DNA of 64,000 nt from contig NZ_JADEWL010000010.1 of assembly GCF_015207665.1 (NCBI RefSeq), forward strand, positions 1 to 64,000, given 5' to 3'. A model generated the notes under the pieces. That model made no database searches. It was not told where the DNA came from and was given only the letters and a program-made list of their open reading frames with translations. The translations under genes and the position numbers were made by a program. The DNA comes from Plectonema cf. radiosum LEGE 06105 (GTDB lineage Bacteria; Cyanobacteriota; Cyanobacteriia; Cyanobacteriales; Nostocaceae). This document shows, one piece after another, positions 16,447 through 26,450 of this stretch; position 1 is the first letter of the stretch; each line of letters opens with the position of its first letter.

Positions 16447-18195
16447 TTAGGCAGGATAAATCCGTAGCCTCCGATTTGGTTCTTCCCCGAAACTGTTTGA
16501 TTTGAGTCGATAATGTTCGACTAATTCATGCTGCATTTTACGCACTTGCGACGAACGCGGCAATAATTCTACAGGCTGACCTTTGGGTATGACGATTTGT
16601 TCTACCGCAAGTCTAGCTTCTTCTAAAGCATCAATTTCATCATCGCTGCCTTGATGAAGAAATAATTCCAATTCGCGCTCGTCGGTAACTTCGGGGTCGT
16701 CCATATTTAACAACCGCCGCAAGCCACGGGTAATTTGAGGAATGGTGCTAGATTTAATCATGTGAATCGGCACTTGACGAGCCTTCGCCATTTGCCGTAA
16801 CTTCGCATGATTTTTGACGTGCGATCGCAATGCTAAAATTGCATCAGCACTATCAATATCTTTTGTCAAGACTACGGGTAAATGAAGTACCCCAACTACT
16901 TGGTCTAATTGAGAGCGACTAACGCCGTAAGGGTAAATATGCAGCGGTAAATCTTCACCATTTGGTCCGGAATCTTTATTCCCGTTGCTTTCAAATCCAT
17001 TTGAGTTATTGAAAGATTGATCCAATAAACGATCAAATTCGCTACGTCCAGAACCATTAGCAACTTGATATTCGGCATTTAATGGCACTAAAGGACGCAT
17101 TTGCCCGGATTCTCTCCAACTGTTGGATCTAGCAGAATTGCGCCCGCGAAAAGTTTCTTCTCCTGTTAAAGTTTGTGCAGCACCACCGTTAATAGCAGTT
17201 AAGTGACGGGCAATTCCCACTTTACCGTTCTCATCCATGGTTCTCACTTGCGGGCTGGGCTGTCGTCCTCTGAGAAGACTATCTATAGTGTCAGCAACGC
17301 TTTCATGGATTACCCAACGCTGCCTTTCTTGCATTTCCACAGCAATTTCAAAGGTAGGAGGCGCTTTGCGTTCCAAAACCGTTTTTTGAGAGCCTCGCCG
17401 TCTGGCTTCGTCATCTCCCAACGTCACAGCCTGTATACCCCCTACTAAATCCGAAAGGGTAGGGTTTTTGATCAAATTTTCTATTTGATTACCGTGTGCC
17501 GTACCAATTAACTGCACACCGCGTTCGGCAATAGTCCGAGATGCTAATGCTTCTAATTCCGTACCAATTTCATCAATAATTATCACCTCCGGCATATGGT
17601 TTTCCACTGCCTCAATCATTACTTGATGCTGTTGGTTGGGATGAGACACTTGCATTCGTCTCGCTCTACCAATGGCGGGATGGGGAACATCACCATCTCC
17701 GGCGATTTCATTTGAACTGTCAATGATTACCACTCTTTTATCAAGTTCATCCGCTAAAACACGGGCAATCTCTCTTAAAACAGTAGTTTTTCCGACACCT
17801 GGGCGACCCAGCATCAGAATTGATTGACCTTTTTCTACTAAATCGCGGATCATGGTAATCGTTCCATATATCGCCCGTCCCACGCGACAAGTTAAACCGA
17901 TAATCTTGCCGGCGCGGTTGCGAATGGCGCTGATCCTATGTAAAGTTTGTTCTATTCCTGCCCGATTATCTCCACCGAAAGTTCCCACTCGCACAATGCA
18001 ATCATCTATTTGTTGCTGGGTAATGGGTATTTCGCTAAGATATTCGGCTCCATCCGTAAAACGTGCTTCTGGGCGACGACCCAGATCCAAGACCACTTCT
18101 ACTAAACTATCTCTTTGAGGATGCTGCTCTAGCATCTCCTGTAAGTCTTGGGGCAATATGGCTAATAATTTTTGGAGATCGTCTGTAATCGTCAT
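16447..18195 (-). CDS. R3H domain-containing AAA ATPase (Ycf45-like nucleic-acid-binding protein)
   Basis: A soluble P-loop ATPase related to plastid Ycf45 and to SpoIIIAA-type secretion/stage ATPases. The Walker A is in 'MLGRPGVGKTTVLREIAR', Walker B in 'EVIIIDEIGTELEAL', and 'RTIAERGVQLIGTAHG' follows. A C-terminal R3H-like nucleic-acid-binding region starts about residue 505 and ends 'QHELVEHYRLKSNSFGEEPN'. I chose the ATG at 18195 (MTITDDLQKLL), typical of homologues, rather than the TTG at 18243. It lies 55 bp downstream of ldpA on the same strand and is probably co-transcribed. The cellular role is not established. Confidence 0.88.
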   Translation of the reverse strand: MTITDDLQKLLAILPQDLQEMLEQHPQRDSLVEVVLDLGRRPEARFTDGAEYLSEIPITQQQIDDCIVRVGTFGGDNRAGIEQTLHRISAIRNRAGKIIGLTCRVGRAIYGTITMIRDLVEKGQSILMLGRPGVGKTTVLREIARVLADELDKRVVIIDSSNEIAGDGDVPHPAIGRARRMQVSHPNQQHQVMIEAVENHMPEVIIIDEIGTELEALASRTIAERGVQLIGTAHGNQIENLIKNPTLSDLVGGIQAVTLGDDEARRRGSQKTVLERKAPPTFEIAVEMQERQRWVIHESVADTIDSLLRGRQPSPQVRTMDENGKVGIARHLTAINGGAAQTLTGEETFRGRNSARSNSWRESGQMRPLVPLNAEYQVANGSGRSEFDRLLDQSFNNSNGFESNGNKDSGPNGEDLPLHIYPYGVSRSQLDQVVGVLHLPVVLTKDIDSADAILALRSHVKNHAKLRQMAKARQVPIHMIKSSTIPQITRGLRRLLNMDDPEVTDERELELFLHQGSDDEIDALEEARLAVEQIVIPKGQPVELLPRSSQVRKMQHELVEHYRLKSNSFGEEPNRRLRIYPA

Positions 18196-18250
18196 GCTTT
18201 TTATGGTGACGTTTTTGGAGATAGGGGACGAGCCAAGGCTCAAGAGGGGC

Positions 18251-19408
18251 TCAAAATTTATGTTTAAGCTGGGAAACTAATGAATCAGCAAGCGATACAG
18301 CTTGCCAAAGCAGTGTTGGTTCTTCTTCCAGACGAGCAGTTACTTTGACACTGGAATTATTCACCTCCTTTTCTTCTAGTTCTTCGAGAACACTTGAGAG
18401 CAGTTTTCGGGCGTAGCTACCGTAAGCAACACCTGCAACGGATGTTTCGGTTCCCAAACGAGCTGATGTATGAGAGATAACATTATTCTCTCCCATAACT
18501 TGACTTTTTGACCTCGTTAATTCCTTCAACAATCCCATTGCCCGCAATTTCGGCACGGTGTAATTATTAGTACCACCTGCCAACTGCACATATCCTGGTA
18601 TTTTTGCTCTCAATACTTTGGCACCTAATTTCACAGTCGCTAATGTGGTACCCGAACCAATATCACCACTCATTGACCTACCGTCGGTTTGCCAGATATT
18701 CACGCAATTTAGCGGGGCGATCGCATCATACAATTCATGTAGATAATCAATCATCCCTTCGTCATTCGGGCAACTGATGGCAACTAATTTCAAATGCCCA
18801 ATATATGGCAAAATTGTTTGCCACAATTTCTTGAATTCTGCCAAATGCCCGACAGTCGTATGAATCTCTACAGCATCAACCCCAGATTTCAGTATCAATG
18901 GTGCAATTGCTCCCACGGATGTTGTATAAGATACCGCCTCTATTCTATCATACGGACAGATAGGAAGGCAACGACCGCAGCCGTAACATTTGTCAGACAA
19001 AACCCCATTAAAGTTATATTTTATACTGTTAAACGTAATCGCTTGTGCGGGACAAATGCTTTCGCATGGTCGGGAACATTCACTTGGGCATTTAGTAGCA
19101 TCAAATTCTGCTTTGCGGAAGTGGGGGTCTTCACCATCGTTTAAGCTAACCATTAACAACGGGGTTCCTTGATAGGAAAAGCCTCGTTGCCGTGCATTGG
19201 CACCTAAAGAAGCAGCAGCTTGTATTGCTTCTCGAGCTGCTCCAATGACCGCTGGATCGGCAGCGACATCTATGCAGTCAGCTCCAGCCAGCGTGTAAGC
19301 TAATGTTAAACTTCTAACCGCAGGCAGATGTTGGAAGCTGGCTCCGCAAATCAGCTTGAACCAGTGACCTTCTTTAAGCGATAGTAAGGGGTCAAACAAA
19401 TCAGTCAC
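18251..19408 (-). CDS. ldpA: Light-dependent period protein LdpA (iron-sulfur, circadian clock input)
   Basis: A 385-aa cyanobacterial iron-sulfur protein that in Synechococcus adjusts the period of the KaiABC clock according to light and redox state. Two 4Fe-4S cysteine clusters are visible: 'CPSECSRPCESICPA' and 'CYGCGRCLPICPYD'. The N-terminal TIM-like portion 'LAYTLAGADCIDVAADPAVI' and the block 'ISCPNDEGMIDYLHELYDAI' match the family. It begins with GTG at 19408. It is followed by the Ycf45-like ATPase, a pairing probably forming one operon. Confidence 0.93.
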   Translation of the reverse strand: MTDLFDPLLSLKEGHWFKLICGASFQHLPAVRSLTLAYTLAGADCIDVAADPAVIGAAREAIQAAASLGANARQRGFSYQGTPLLMVSLNDGEDPHFRKAEFDATKCPSECSRPCESICPAQAITFNSIKYNFNGVLSDKCYGCGRCLPICPYDRIEAVSYTTSVGAIAPLILKSGVDAVEIHTTVGHLAEFKKLWQTILPYIGHLKLVAISCPNDEGMIDYLHELYDAIAPLNCVNIWQTDGRSMSGDIGSGTTLATVKLGAKVLRAKIPGYVQLAGGTNNYTVPKLRAMGLLKELTRSKSQVMGENNVISHTSARLGTETSVAGVAYGSYARKLLSSVLEELEEKEVNNSSVKVTARLEEEPTLLWQAVSLADSLVSQLKHKF

Positions 19409-19461
19409 ACTTCTATTATGCTACGTGAGTGAGAAATCGATGCGGTAAATTCTCAATTTGA

Positions 19462-20769
19462 TCAAAATTGTTTCAAAGGAATTTGAATTGCAAATTTTGT
19501 TCCCTCTCCGGGAGTTGAATTACAAACTATTGTTCCTGAGTGCTTTTGTACTATAATTTGATGGCAAATAGATAATCCCAGCCCGCTACCCTTGCCTACG
19601 GGCTTTGTGGTGAAGAAAGGGTTAAATATACATTTGCGAACTTCTTCTGATATTCCCACACCGTTATCGCTGATGCAAATTCTAGCAGCACTATCGCGTT
19701 CAATCTCCTCAGTACTGATGCAAATAGTAGGAATAAAAGTTGAATCATAAAAATTTTTTTTTCCATAAAAATTTTCTGCTTGCTGATCCAAAGCATCAAT
19801 GGCGTTGTTCAATAAATGCATAAACACCTGATTAAGTTCGCTAGCATAACAAGAAATTAAAGGTAAATTACCATATTTTTTGATTATTTTAACTGCTGCA
19901 TTACGATAAATAGTTTGTTCCAATCGATGCTCCAACATGATAATCGTACTATCTATACCATGATGAATATTAACTAGTTTGCTGTCGGTTTCATCATGTC
20001 TAGCAAAGTTTTGCAGCGCTAATACAATCGAACGGATACGCTCTGCTCCTCTATACATCGCACCCATCAGGGATGGTAAATCATTTTTTAAAAAATCAAG
20101 GTCTATCTCTTCTTGTATTTCTCGAACCTTGGTAGTAGGATGTGGATATTCCTGTTGATAAGCTTCAACCAAATTGACTAAATTTTCGATATATTCCCTT
20201 GCATATTCTAAATTTCCGTAGATAAAACTAACCGGATTATTAACTTCATGAGCAATACCTGCAACTAAATGTCCCAAAGCAAACATTTTTTCATTTTGAA
20301 TTTGCTGTACTTGTGCTGCTTGTAAATCTTTATGAGCTTTTTGTAATAAGGCATTTTTTTCATACAATTTTACTTGTAAGCGATGCAAATTAATTTGATT
20401 TTCTATTCTAGATATAACTTCTGCTGCATGAAAAGGTTTAGTTATGTAATCAGAGCCTCCGACATCAAAGGCTTTTACTTTATCTAACACATCATCAAGA
20501 GCGCTGATAAATATTACTGGAATCTGAAAAGTTATTTCCTCTGCTTTTAATTCTTGACAAACTTCATACCCGTTCATTTCGGGCATATTTATATCAAGTA
20601 AAATTAAATCTGGTTGTAATATTTTACAAGCACTTAATGCCATTTTTCCGTTCAAAGCTTTGCGAACTTCATAACCTTGTGTGGTTAACATTGCCGACAA
20701 AAGACGCAAATTGTCCGGAGTATCATCTACTACTAATATATTGATTTTCTCATTTTGATTTGAATACAT
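19462..20769 (-). CDS. Hybrid response regulator / histidine kinase
   Basis: A 435-aa cytosolic signalling protein. An N-terminal receiver domain (residues about 9-125) has acidic pocket D15/D16 and phospho-acceptor D59 in 'DLILLDINMPEMNG'. After a coiled-coil linker, the kinase H-box 'LVAGIAHEVNNPVSFIYGNL' has its conserved histidine at about 174. The HATPase N box is 'HLLNNAIDALDQ', G1 is 'ISDNGVGISEEV', the F box is 'FNPFFTTKPVGKGSGLGLSI'. The receiver is at the N-terminus, so the protein can be switched by an upstream kinase. It lies 243 bp upstream on the same strand from a REC-GGDEF-EAL gene with a similar receiver; the stimulus is unknown. Confidence 0.9.
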   Translation of the reverse strand: MYSNQNEKINILVVDDTPDNLRLLSAMLTTQGYEVRKALNGKMALSACKILQPDLILLDINMPEMNGYEVCQELKAEEITFQIPVIFISALDDVLDKVKAFDVGGSDYITKPFHAAEVISRIENQINLHRLQVKLYEKNALLQKAHKDLQAAQVQQIQNEKMFALGHLVAGIAHEVNNPVSFIYGNLEYAREYIENLVNLVEAYQQEYPHPTTKVREIQEEIDLDFLKNDLPSLMGAMYRGAERIRSIVLALQNFARHDETDSKLVNIHHGIDSTIIMLEHRLEQTIYRNAAVKIIKKYGNLPLISCYASELNQVFMHLLNNAIDALDQQAENFYGKKNFYDSTFIPTICISTEEIERDSAARICISDNGVGISEEVRKCIFNPFFTTKPVGKGSGLGLSICHQIIVQKHSGTIVCNSTPGEGTKFAIQIPLKQF

Positions 20770-21012
20770 TTTTTATCCTAAAAAATATCCCATAAATACT
20801 GTTTTTTATTCATACAATTATTATGTTTATTTATTACAAATTGGGAAAATATATTAAGCAATCATCAATGAATAACTATTATAAAATAATACGTTATATC
20901 CATTTTGTATACTTGAAATTATATAAGTAGTTGTCAAATATGCGAGTATGGCTGTATACATATTAATTAAAATTAATACTTATGATGTTGAAAATATACA
21001 ACAGCTTGATAT

Positions 21013-22872
21013 TTACCATTGAGGAACTGACAACATCAACTCTAAAATAGATTGTGGTTCCATTGCAGAAGAAAATAAGTTTCCTTGAGCAAAATCACAA
21101 TTTAAATTTCTAATTTGCGATAATTGCTCGCAAGTTTCTACACCTTCAGCAATTGCTTTCATTCCCATTGAATGAGCTATTTCAATAATTGCTGGAACCA
21201 AACTGACATTTTGATGATTTTCCTGCATCAAATTTAGAAACGATTTATCAATTTTAAGAGTATTCAATGGAAAGCTATGCAGATAACTTAAAGAAGAATA
21301 ACCCGTACCAAAGTCATCCATGATTAATTTAATATTCCGCTGTTTAAGTTCTTCAAGAGTTGTTTTTACATCTATACTATTTTCCATGATTACAGTTTCG
21401 GTAATTTCCAGTTCCAAAAAGGCAGGATTTATTTTAGTTTCATAAATTATTTGGTCAATGGTCGCGATAAAGTTTGGTTGTAAAAATAATTTTGCACTCA
21501 AGTTAACACTCATATGTAAAGGTTTAGGAATTGATGGATGATTTTGCCAAATACGTAGTTGGTTACAAGCCGATCGCAATACCCAAGTATCTAAATTATA
21601 AATTAACCCAGTTTCTTCCGCCACAGAAATAAATTCTGTCGGCAAAATCAAACCTTTGCTAGGATGTTGCCAACGAACAAGTGCCTCAAATCCAATAATT
21701 GTCCCTGTATTTAAGGAAACTATCGGTTGATAGTAAACAATTAATTCTTGCTTTTCTAAGGCTCTTCTCAAATCATTTTCTAACTCTAAACTTTGAATAG
21801 CTTCCCGATGCATTGCTGGATCGAATACGTGAAATCTTCCTCTTCCCAGTGCTTTGGCACGATACATTGCTGTATCGGCATCTCTGAGGAGATACTCTGA
21901 TTTATCATAATTCAAATTACCCCAATTTATCCCAATACTTACATTAACAAATACTTGATATCTAGATATATTAAAATGCTTCCCAAGTGAATTTATGATA
22001 GTTTCCGCAACACTAATTACCATCTTGATATCTGAAATGTTCTCTAAAATAATACCGAATTCATCGCCACCTAATCGTACTAAAGTATCAAATGGTGATA
22101 AAGAAGATTGCAAGCGCTTGGCTATAGCAACTAATAATTGATCTCCTACTAAATGTCCCAAGGAATCATTAATAATTTTAAAGCGATCGCAATCGAGAAA
22201 AAGCACGGCAAAGTGATAATCTGCTTCTAATTTGGCGCGATTTAATGCTTGTTCTAATCGATTAATAAAAAATACTCTATTCGGTAAACCAGTCAAAGCA
22301 TCACGTAAGGCACTTTCCAGTAGCTTACTTTGTAATTCCTGACGAGAATTTATTTCTGTTTGCAGCTTGGAGAGGGTATTTTCAAGTTCTAAAGTACGCT
22401 GTTTTACTCTTTCTTCAAGTTGATTATTTAATTTTAAGACTTCTAATTTAGCGTTTCTCAACTCCAGTTGATTTTGTATTCTGACTATGACTTCTGCAAA
22501 TTCAAAGGGCTTAGTAATATAATCCACACCTCCTACTTTAAAAGCTTTGACTTTATCAAAAACATCGTCTAATGCACTGATAAAAATAATTGGTATATCG
22601 GCAGTTGTTTGATTTGCTTTAAAACGTCGGCAAATCTCATACCCATCGATGCCTGGCATCATGATATCGAGTAAAATCAAATCAGGTAATTGAGTTTGAC
22701 AAGCAGTGAAAGCCATTTGCCAGTTCAAAGCTTTGCGAACGTTATACCCAACTTTAGCCAAAATTGAGGATAAAATACGTAAGTTATCCGCTGTATCATC
22801 AATAATTAAAATATCTTGTTTATTAGGGTGCGGTGAGTAATTCCCGAATGTATTTTTTTGAGTCAATTCCAT
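21013..22872 (-). CDS. Response regulator with GGDEF and EAL domains
   Basis: A 619-aa cyclic-di-GMP protein. The receiver has phospho-acceptor D69 ('DLILLDIMMPGIDG'). A coiled coil follows, then GGDEF ('DTLVRLGGDEFGIILEN'), then EAL starting 'GFEALVRWQHPSKGL'. The EAL motif set 'NLSAKLF', 'LELEITETVIM', 'MDDFGTGYSSLSYL' and 'AEGVET' is present, so phosphodiesterase activity is plausible. The GGDEF site is intact, but the RxxD inhibitory site is degenerate (SPFD), lacking the arginine. It may have dual enzymatic roles under phosphorylation control. The gene is followed downstream by the hybrid kinase gene. Confidence 0.92.
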   Translation of the reverse strand: MELTQKNTFGNYSPHPNKQDILIIDDTADNLRILSSILAKVGYNVRKALNWQMAFTACQTQLPDLILLDIMMPGIDGYEICRRFKANQTTADIPIIFISALDDVFDKVKAFKVGGVDYITKPFEFAEVIVRIQNQLELRNAKLEVLKLNNQLEERVKQRTLELENTLSKLQTEINSRQELQSKLLESALRDALTGLPNRVFFINRLEQALNRAKLEADYHFAVLFLDCDRFKIINDSLGHLVGDQLLVAIAKRLQSSLSPFDTLVRLGGDEFGIILENISDIKMVISVAETIINSLGKHFNISRYQVFVNVSIGINWGNLNYDKSEYLLRDADTAMYRAKALGRGRFHVFDPAMHREAIQSLELENDLRRALEKQELIVYYQPIVSLNTGTIIGFEALVRWQHPSKGLILPTEFISVAEETGLIYNLDTWVLRSACNQLRIWQNHPSIPKPLHMSVNLSAKLFLQPNFIATIDQIIYETKINPAFLELEITETVIMENSIDVKTTLEELKQRNIKLIMDDFGTGYSSLSYLHSFPLNTLKIDKSFLNLMQENHQNVSLVPAIIEIAHSMGMKAIAEGVETCEQLSQIRNLNCDFAQGNLFSSAMEPQSILELMLSVPQW

Positions 22873-23491
22873 AATTTATTCAAGCTATAATTAGAAGCTA
22901 AATTCCTGAATTTTAATCATCATTGACCAGGGAACGGTGGTATACTGCTGACTTATTACGACTTTTTGGCTTTTATTTATTCTCTAAAACCATATCATCC
23001 ACTTTTCTAATTATGTAAAATATAATATGGGTACGAGTCTCATCAAAGCAGGTTTGAATTTAATTTATCTTAATATTTTTTACAAAATTAAATGTAAAAG
23101 TTTATACTTGATTCTGATGTCTCAACTTATAAAATATATTATGTATTTTAAACTACAAACACAACTAAATAAATCTTAATATTTATTTACTTTACTTATT
23201 GTTTTGTGCTGATAGTAAAATAATTGCTTTATTTGTTTAGGATTTACGTATTTTAAGTAAAATTTTATTTATACCTGGCAAGTAGAAGTCGCACGCCACT
23301 TGCTACAACGCCTGGGTTCCCCCGCAACGCGGCACCCGTCTACACGGGTTTAGATATCAATAGTCCGCCGCCAAGCACTGTAAAAAAAGTAATCGCGATC
23401 GACATCCCCGAATTATTCACAAAAAATTAGCTGCCTTTATTTACAAAAATTTGCTTTTGAAAAGACAGCAATAGATATTTACGGTAACTTT
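22873..23491. other. Long intergenic region with a REP-like segment
   Basis: AT-rich spacer with no ORF. At about 23275-23336 a REP-like sequence is visible: 'CTGGCAAGTagaagtcgcac' and 'gccACTTGCTACAAcgcc', followed by 'cccgcaacgcgg'. This resembles the CTGGC/GCTACA architecture of the units beside the transposase at 15.4-16.2 kb. Nothing else is seen. Confidence 0.5.
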
Positions 23492-24166
23492 TTATTCAGC
23501 TTTGATTTTGTCTTGAGGTAGTTCCTCGTTATACAATGGGGTTTGATCAATGCCACCGACTTTATTTAAAGGCCAAAAACGAAGTACGGCACGACCAATA
23601 ATATTTCCACGAGGAACAACACCCCAACAACGACCATCGTAACTGCTCCCACGGTTGTCTCCTAACACTAAATAGGAATTTGGTGGAATAGTCTGAGATG
23701 TAGACAAAAAAGGCTGTGCAGATGCTGAAGCGCAAACTTCAACAGATGTATTTTGTTCGGAAACGAGATAATTTTGCTCTTGTAAAGGCTTTCCATTTAT
23801 ATGTACTTTCCCCCCAATCAGTTCAACCTTGTCTCCAGGTAAACCAATTATCCGTTTAATAAAGGCATCTTCATATTGCTCTTTTAGTAGCTCTTCTGTA
23901 GGAGAAAAAACTACAACATCTCCCCGCTGAGGAATAGAAAAATTATAACTTAACTTATCAACAATTATTTTGTCTGCCTCCCACTGATTTGGAGTACCGT
24001 GCAAAGTGGGTTCCATCGAGCCGGAAGGAATCCAACGAGCTTCAGCAACAAAAGTGCGAATCGAAAGAGCAAGCACGATGCTTAATCCGATTGTTTTACC
24101 TAATTCAAAAAACCAGGAATTATCGGGTTGTTGGTTGGAGTGACGGTCAGACACTGGATTTTGCAT
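23492..24166 (-). CDS. lepB: Signal peptidase I (leader peptidase)
   Basis: A type I signal peptidase anchored in the thylakoid or plasma membrane, which removes signal peptides of Sec and Tat substrates. One N-terminal transmembrane segment ('TIGLSIVLALSIRTFVAEAR') precedes the catalytic serine in 'WIPSGSMEPTL' and the general-base lysine in 'FIKRIIGLPGDKVEL'; the later box is 'VLGDNRGSSYDGRCWG'. It is about 224 aa from the ATG at 24166; an in-frame TTG at 24178 would add four residues. It is divergent from pyrC. This gene and SecA supply the core of protein export in the window. Confidence 0.94.
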   Translation of the reverse strand: MQNPVSDRHSNQQPDNSWFFELGKTIGLSIVLALSIRTFVAEARWIPSGSMEPTLHGTPNQWEADKIIVDKLSYNFSIPQRGDVVVFSPTEELLKEQYEDAFIKRIIGLPGDKVELIGGKVHINGKPLQEQNYLVSEQNTSVEVCASASAQPFLSTSQTIPPNSYLVLGDNRGSSYDGRCWGVVPRGNIIGRAVLRFWPLNKVGGIDQTPLYNEELPQDKIKAE

Positions 24167-24427
24167 GTAATTACTCAAGTAGAAACTAAATTATGCTCCA
24201 AAAAGAGACTGATTTCTAGGAATACTGTATTTTTTTATCTTAACTGTACAAAGATGCTGCTACGAGTTATGTTGTCATTTTGACCTGGTTATTTTGTAAT
24301 TGAAAAGCTAGAGAGTCTTCGTTGTTAATAACACATAATCCCTACTGTCTGGCATTCCATAAGTTTAACTTCAATTAAGGATAGCTGTATGTCAGAATTT
24401 AATGTTATTTGAGTTTGGTGTATTTTC

Positions 24428-25747
24428 ATGTCATCTCAAGGTTTACTAATTCGCCGTGCGAATATCATTTTACCCAATGGTGAATCAATCGTTGGGGATG
24501 TGCTGATACGCGATCGCCAAATTGTTAATGTTTCACCATCAGAGATAGAGGAAACAGCTACCCGTTCAATTGACGCTGACGGGTTAACTTTGTTGCCAGG
24601 AGTTATCGATCCACAAGTACATTTTCGGGAGCCGGGGCTGGAGCATAAAGAAGACTTATTTACTGCTTCTTGTGCCTGTGCCAAGGGAGGAGTGACTTCG
24701 TTCCTGGAAATGCCAAATACGCGCCCTTTAACAATTAGTCAAGCTGCTTTAAATGACAAGTTAGAACGTGCTGCTAATAAGTGTCTTGTTAATTATGGCT
24801 TTTTTATTGGAGCAACCTCAGATAATTTGTTGGAATTGCTACAGGCTAGCCCTACTCCAGGAATCAAGATTTTCATGGGGTCGATGCACGGTCCTTTGCT
24901 AGTAGATCCTCAAGAAATATTAGAAGCGATATTTGCCAACGGCAACATCTTAATTGCAGTTCATGCAGAAGACCAAACTAGGTTAAGACAGCGCAGAGAA
25001 GAATTTGCAAATATTCATGATGTCGCTATTCACTCCCAAATACAAGATTCTCTTGCAGCATTGATAGCAACAAAAAGAGCTTTAGCACTTTCTAAAAAAT
25101 ATCGTCGCCGCCTACATATTCTGCATATGTCTACGGCAGAGGAAGCAGATTTACTTCGTGAAGATAAACCTAGTTGGGTGACGGCAGAAGTAACACCCCA
25201 ACATTTATTGTTGAATACGACTGCTTACGAAAAAATAGGCAGTTTGGCGCAGATGAATCCTCCTTTGCGAACATCTCATGATAATCAAGTACTTTGGCAG
25301 GCTTTGTTGGATGGGGTGATTGATTTTATCGCAACTGATCACGCGCCCCACACTTTAGAAGAAAAAGCCCAAACTTATCCTCAAAGTCCTTCGGGAATGC
25401 CGGGAGTAGAAACTTCTTTACCTTTAATGCTAACTGCCGCAGTTGAAGGACGTTGTACTGTTGCTCAAGTTGTTAACTGGATGTCAACTGCTGTTGCTAC
25501 TGCTTATTCTATTCCGAATAAAGGGCTAATTTCTCCCGGTTATGATGCCGATTTAGTGTTGGTAGATTTAAATTCGCGAAAAAAAGTCCGCCGCGAGGAA
25601 CTTGTGACTAAATGCGGTTGGAGTCCTTTTGAAGGCTGGAATCTCACGGGATGGCCGGTAACAACTATTGTTGGAGGTGAAGTTGTTTATCACAAAGGTG
25701 AGTTAAATACCTCTATAAGAGGTAGAGCTTTAAGTTTTGAGCGTTAG
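24428..25747 (+). CDS. pyrC: Dihydroorotase
   Basis: A zinc-dependent amidohydrolase that closes carbamoyl-aspartate to dihydroorotate in pyrimidine synthesis. It is 439 aa, the class I length. The metal and substrate box is 'GVIDPQVHFREPGLEHKED' (H65, with R67 for the carboxylate); further metal ligands are in 'ILIAVHAEDQTR' and 'HILHMSTAEEA', and the catalytic aspartate is in 'FIATDHAPHTLEEK'. The 'GIKIFMGSMHG' block is also typical. A strong hairpin terminator follows at 25770. The gene is monocistronic. Confidence 0.93.
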   Translation: MSSQGLLIRRANIILPNGESIVGDVLIRDRQIVNVSPSEIEETATRSIDADGLTLLPGVIDPQVHFREPGLEHKEDLFTASCACAKGGVTSFLEMPNTRPLTISQAALNDKLERAANKCLVNYGFFIGATSDNLLELLQASPTPGIKIFMGSMHGPLLVDPQEILEAIFANGNILIAVHAEDQTRLRQRREEFANIHDVAIHSQIQDSLAALIATKRALALSKKYRRRLHILHMSTAEEADLLREDKPSWVTAEVTPQHLLLNTTAYEKIGSLAQMNPPLRTSHDNQVLWQALLDGVIDFIATDHAPHTLEEKAQTYPQSPSGMPGVETSLPLMLTAAVEGRCTVAQVVNWMSTAVATAYSIPNKGLISPGYDADLVLVDLNSRKKVRREELVTKCGWSPFEGWNLTGWPVTTIVGGEVVYHKGELNTSIRGRALSFER

Positions 25748-25769
25748 CTCGTAATCAGGTAAAAAGCTT

Positions 25770-25808
25770 TCAAGCGCTTGTGGTTTTCACACAAGCGCTT
25801 TATTTTTG
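25770..25808 (+). terminator. Rho-independent terminator of pyrC
   Basis: Inverted arms AAGCGCTTGTG and CACAAGCGCTT enclose a short loop at 25772-25800 and are followed by 'TATTTTTGTT'. It lies 23 bp past the pyrC stop, a standard intrinsic terminator. Confidence 0.8.
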
Positions 25809-26290
25809 TTTACCAGTAATTTGAAGGCACTAATTAGTCAAACTTTCAGTCAACTACAGGTACAAATAGTCTATTTTTCATCCAAACAAATTTACGTAAT
25901 CGCATTAGTGTTTTTATTTATACTAATTACCAAACTTATTCAACCGTGATTTTTTAAGTATATATTCTGCTTTTAATCGGATTAATTATAGTTGAAAATT
26001 ATTTTTTTCAGTATTTATGACATTTGACAAACCGCAAAAATCTAGATAATGCAATTATTAAGAGTATGCAAAACTACTGAAGACAAAAAGATTAATTTAA
26101 TATTAACTTGATTTTTTTCAATAAATTACTAGCATTTACTCTTACGAGCAATTACTCAGGCATATCAATAATAAACGTGTCAAACTAAACACAAAAATAA
26201 ATAAGCTTGATTGTTAAAGATGATAAAAATCTTGGTAAACAAGCACTATTTACAAGCATCTACTGACAAAAAACACTAAAAATAAAATAC

Positions 26291-26321
26291 TTGACAAATT
26301 TGTGACTAATTAAGGTATCAT
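26291..26321 (+). promoter_or_regulatory. Candidate sigma70-like promoter upstream of patS
   Basis: TTGACA at 26291-26296 and TATCAT at 26316-26321. The 19-bp spacer is longer than optimal, so this is tentative. It would give a leader of roughly 120 nt before the patS ATG. Confidence 0.3.
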
Positions 26322-26433
26322 CCTCCCTTGTTAACTCTTACTTGGTTTGGCATGATACTTAATCAATCGTCATAGTTAGTATAAAATAAGCGCTGAAAAT
26401 GAATACGTCTTTCTATTTTGTAAATCAATTATT

Positions 26434-26440
26434 AGGTGAT
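26434..26440 (+). promoter_or_regulatory. Strong Shine-Dalgarno (AGGTGAT) deciding the patS start
   Basis: AGGTGAT at 26434-26440 is fully complementary to the 16S anti-SD tail and sits 10 nt before the ATG at 26451. An in-frame GTG at 26436 lies inside this SD and is therefore an unlikely start. Confidence 0.65.
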
Positions 26441-26450
26441 TATAATTACA

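Larger units (their letters stand above)
25809..26450. other. Long AT-rich upstream region of patS
   Basis: About 640 bp without a gene call, separating the pyrC terminator from the RGSGR peptide gene. It contains a candidate promoter (TTGACA at 26291, TATCAT at 26316, with a long 19-bp spacing) and a TATAAAAT stretch near 26380. No GTA-N8-TAC NtcA site of good quality was spotted. Such a long leader or regulatory region is expected for a developmentally patterned gene. Confidence 0.5.
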
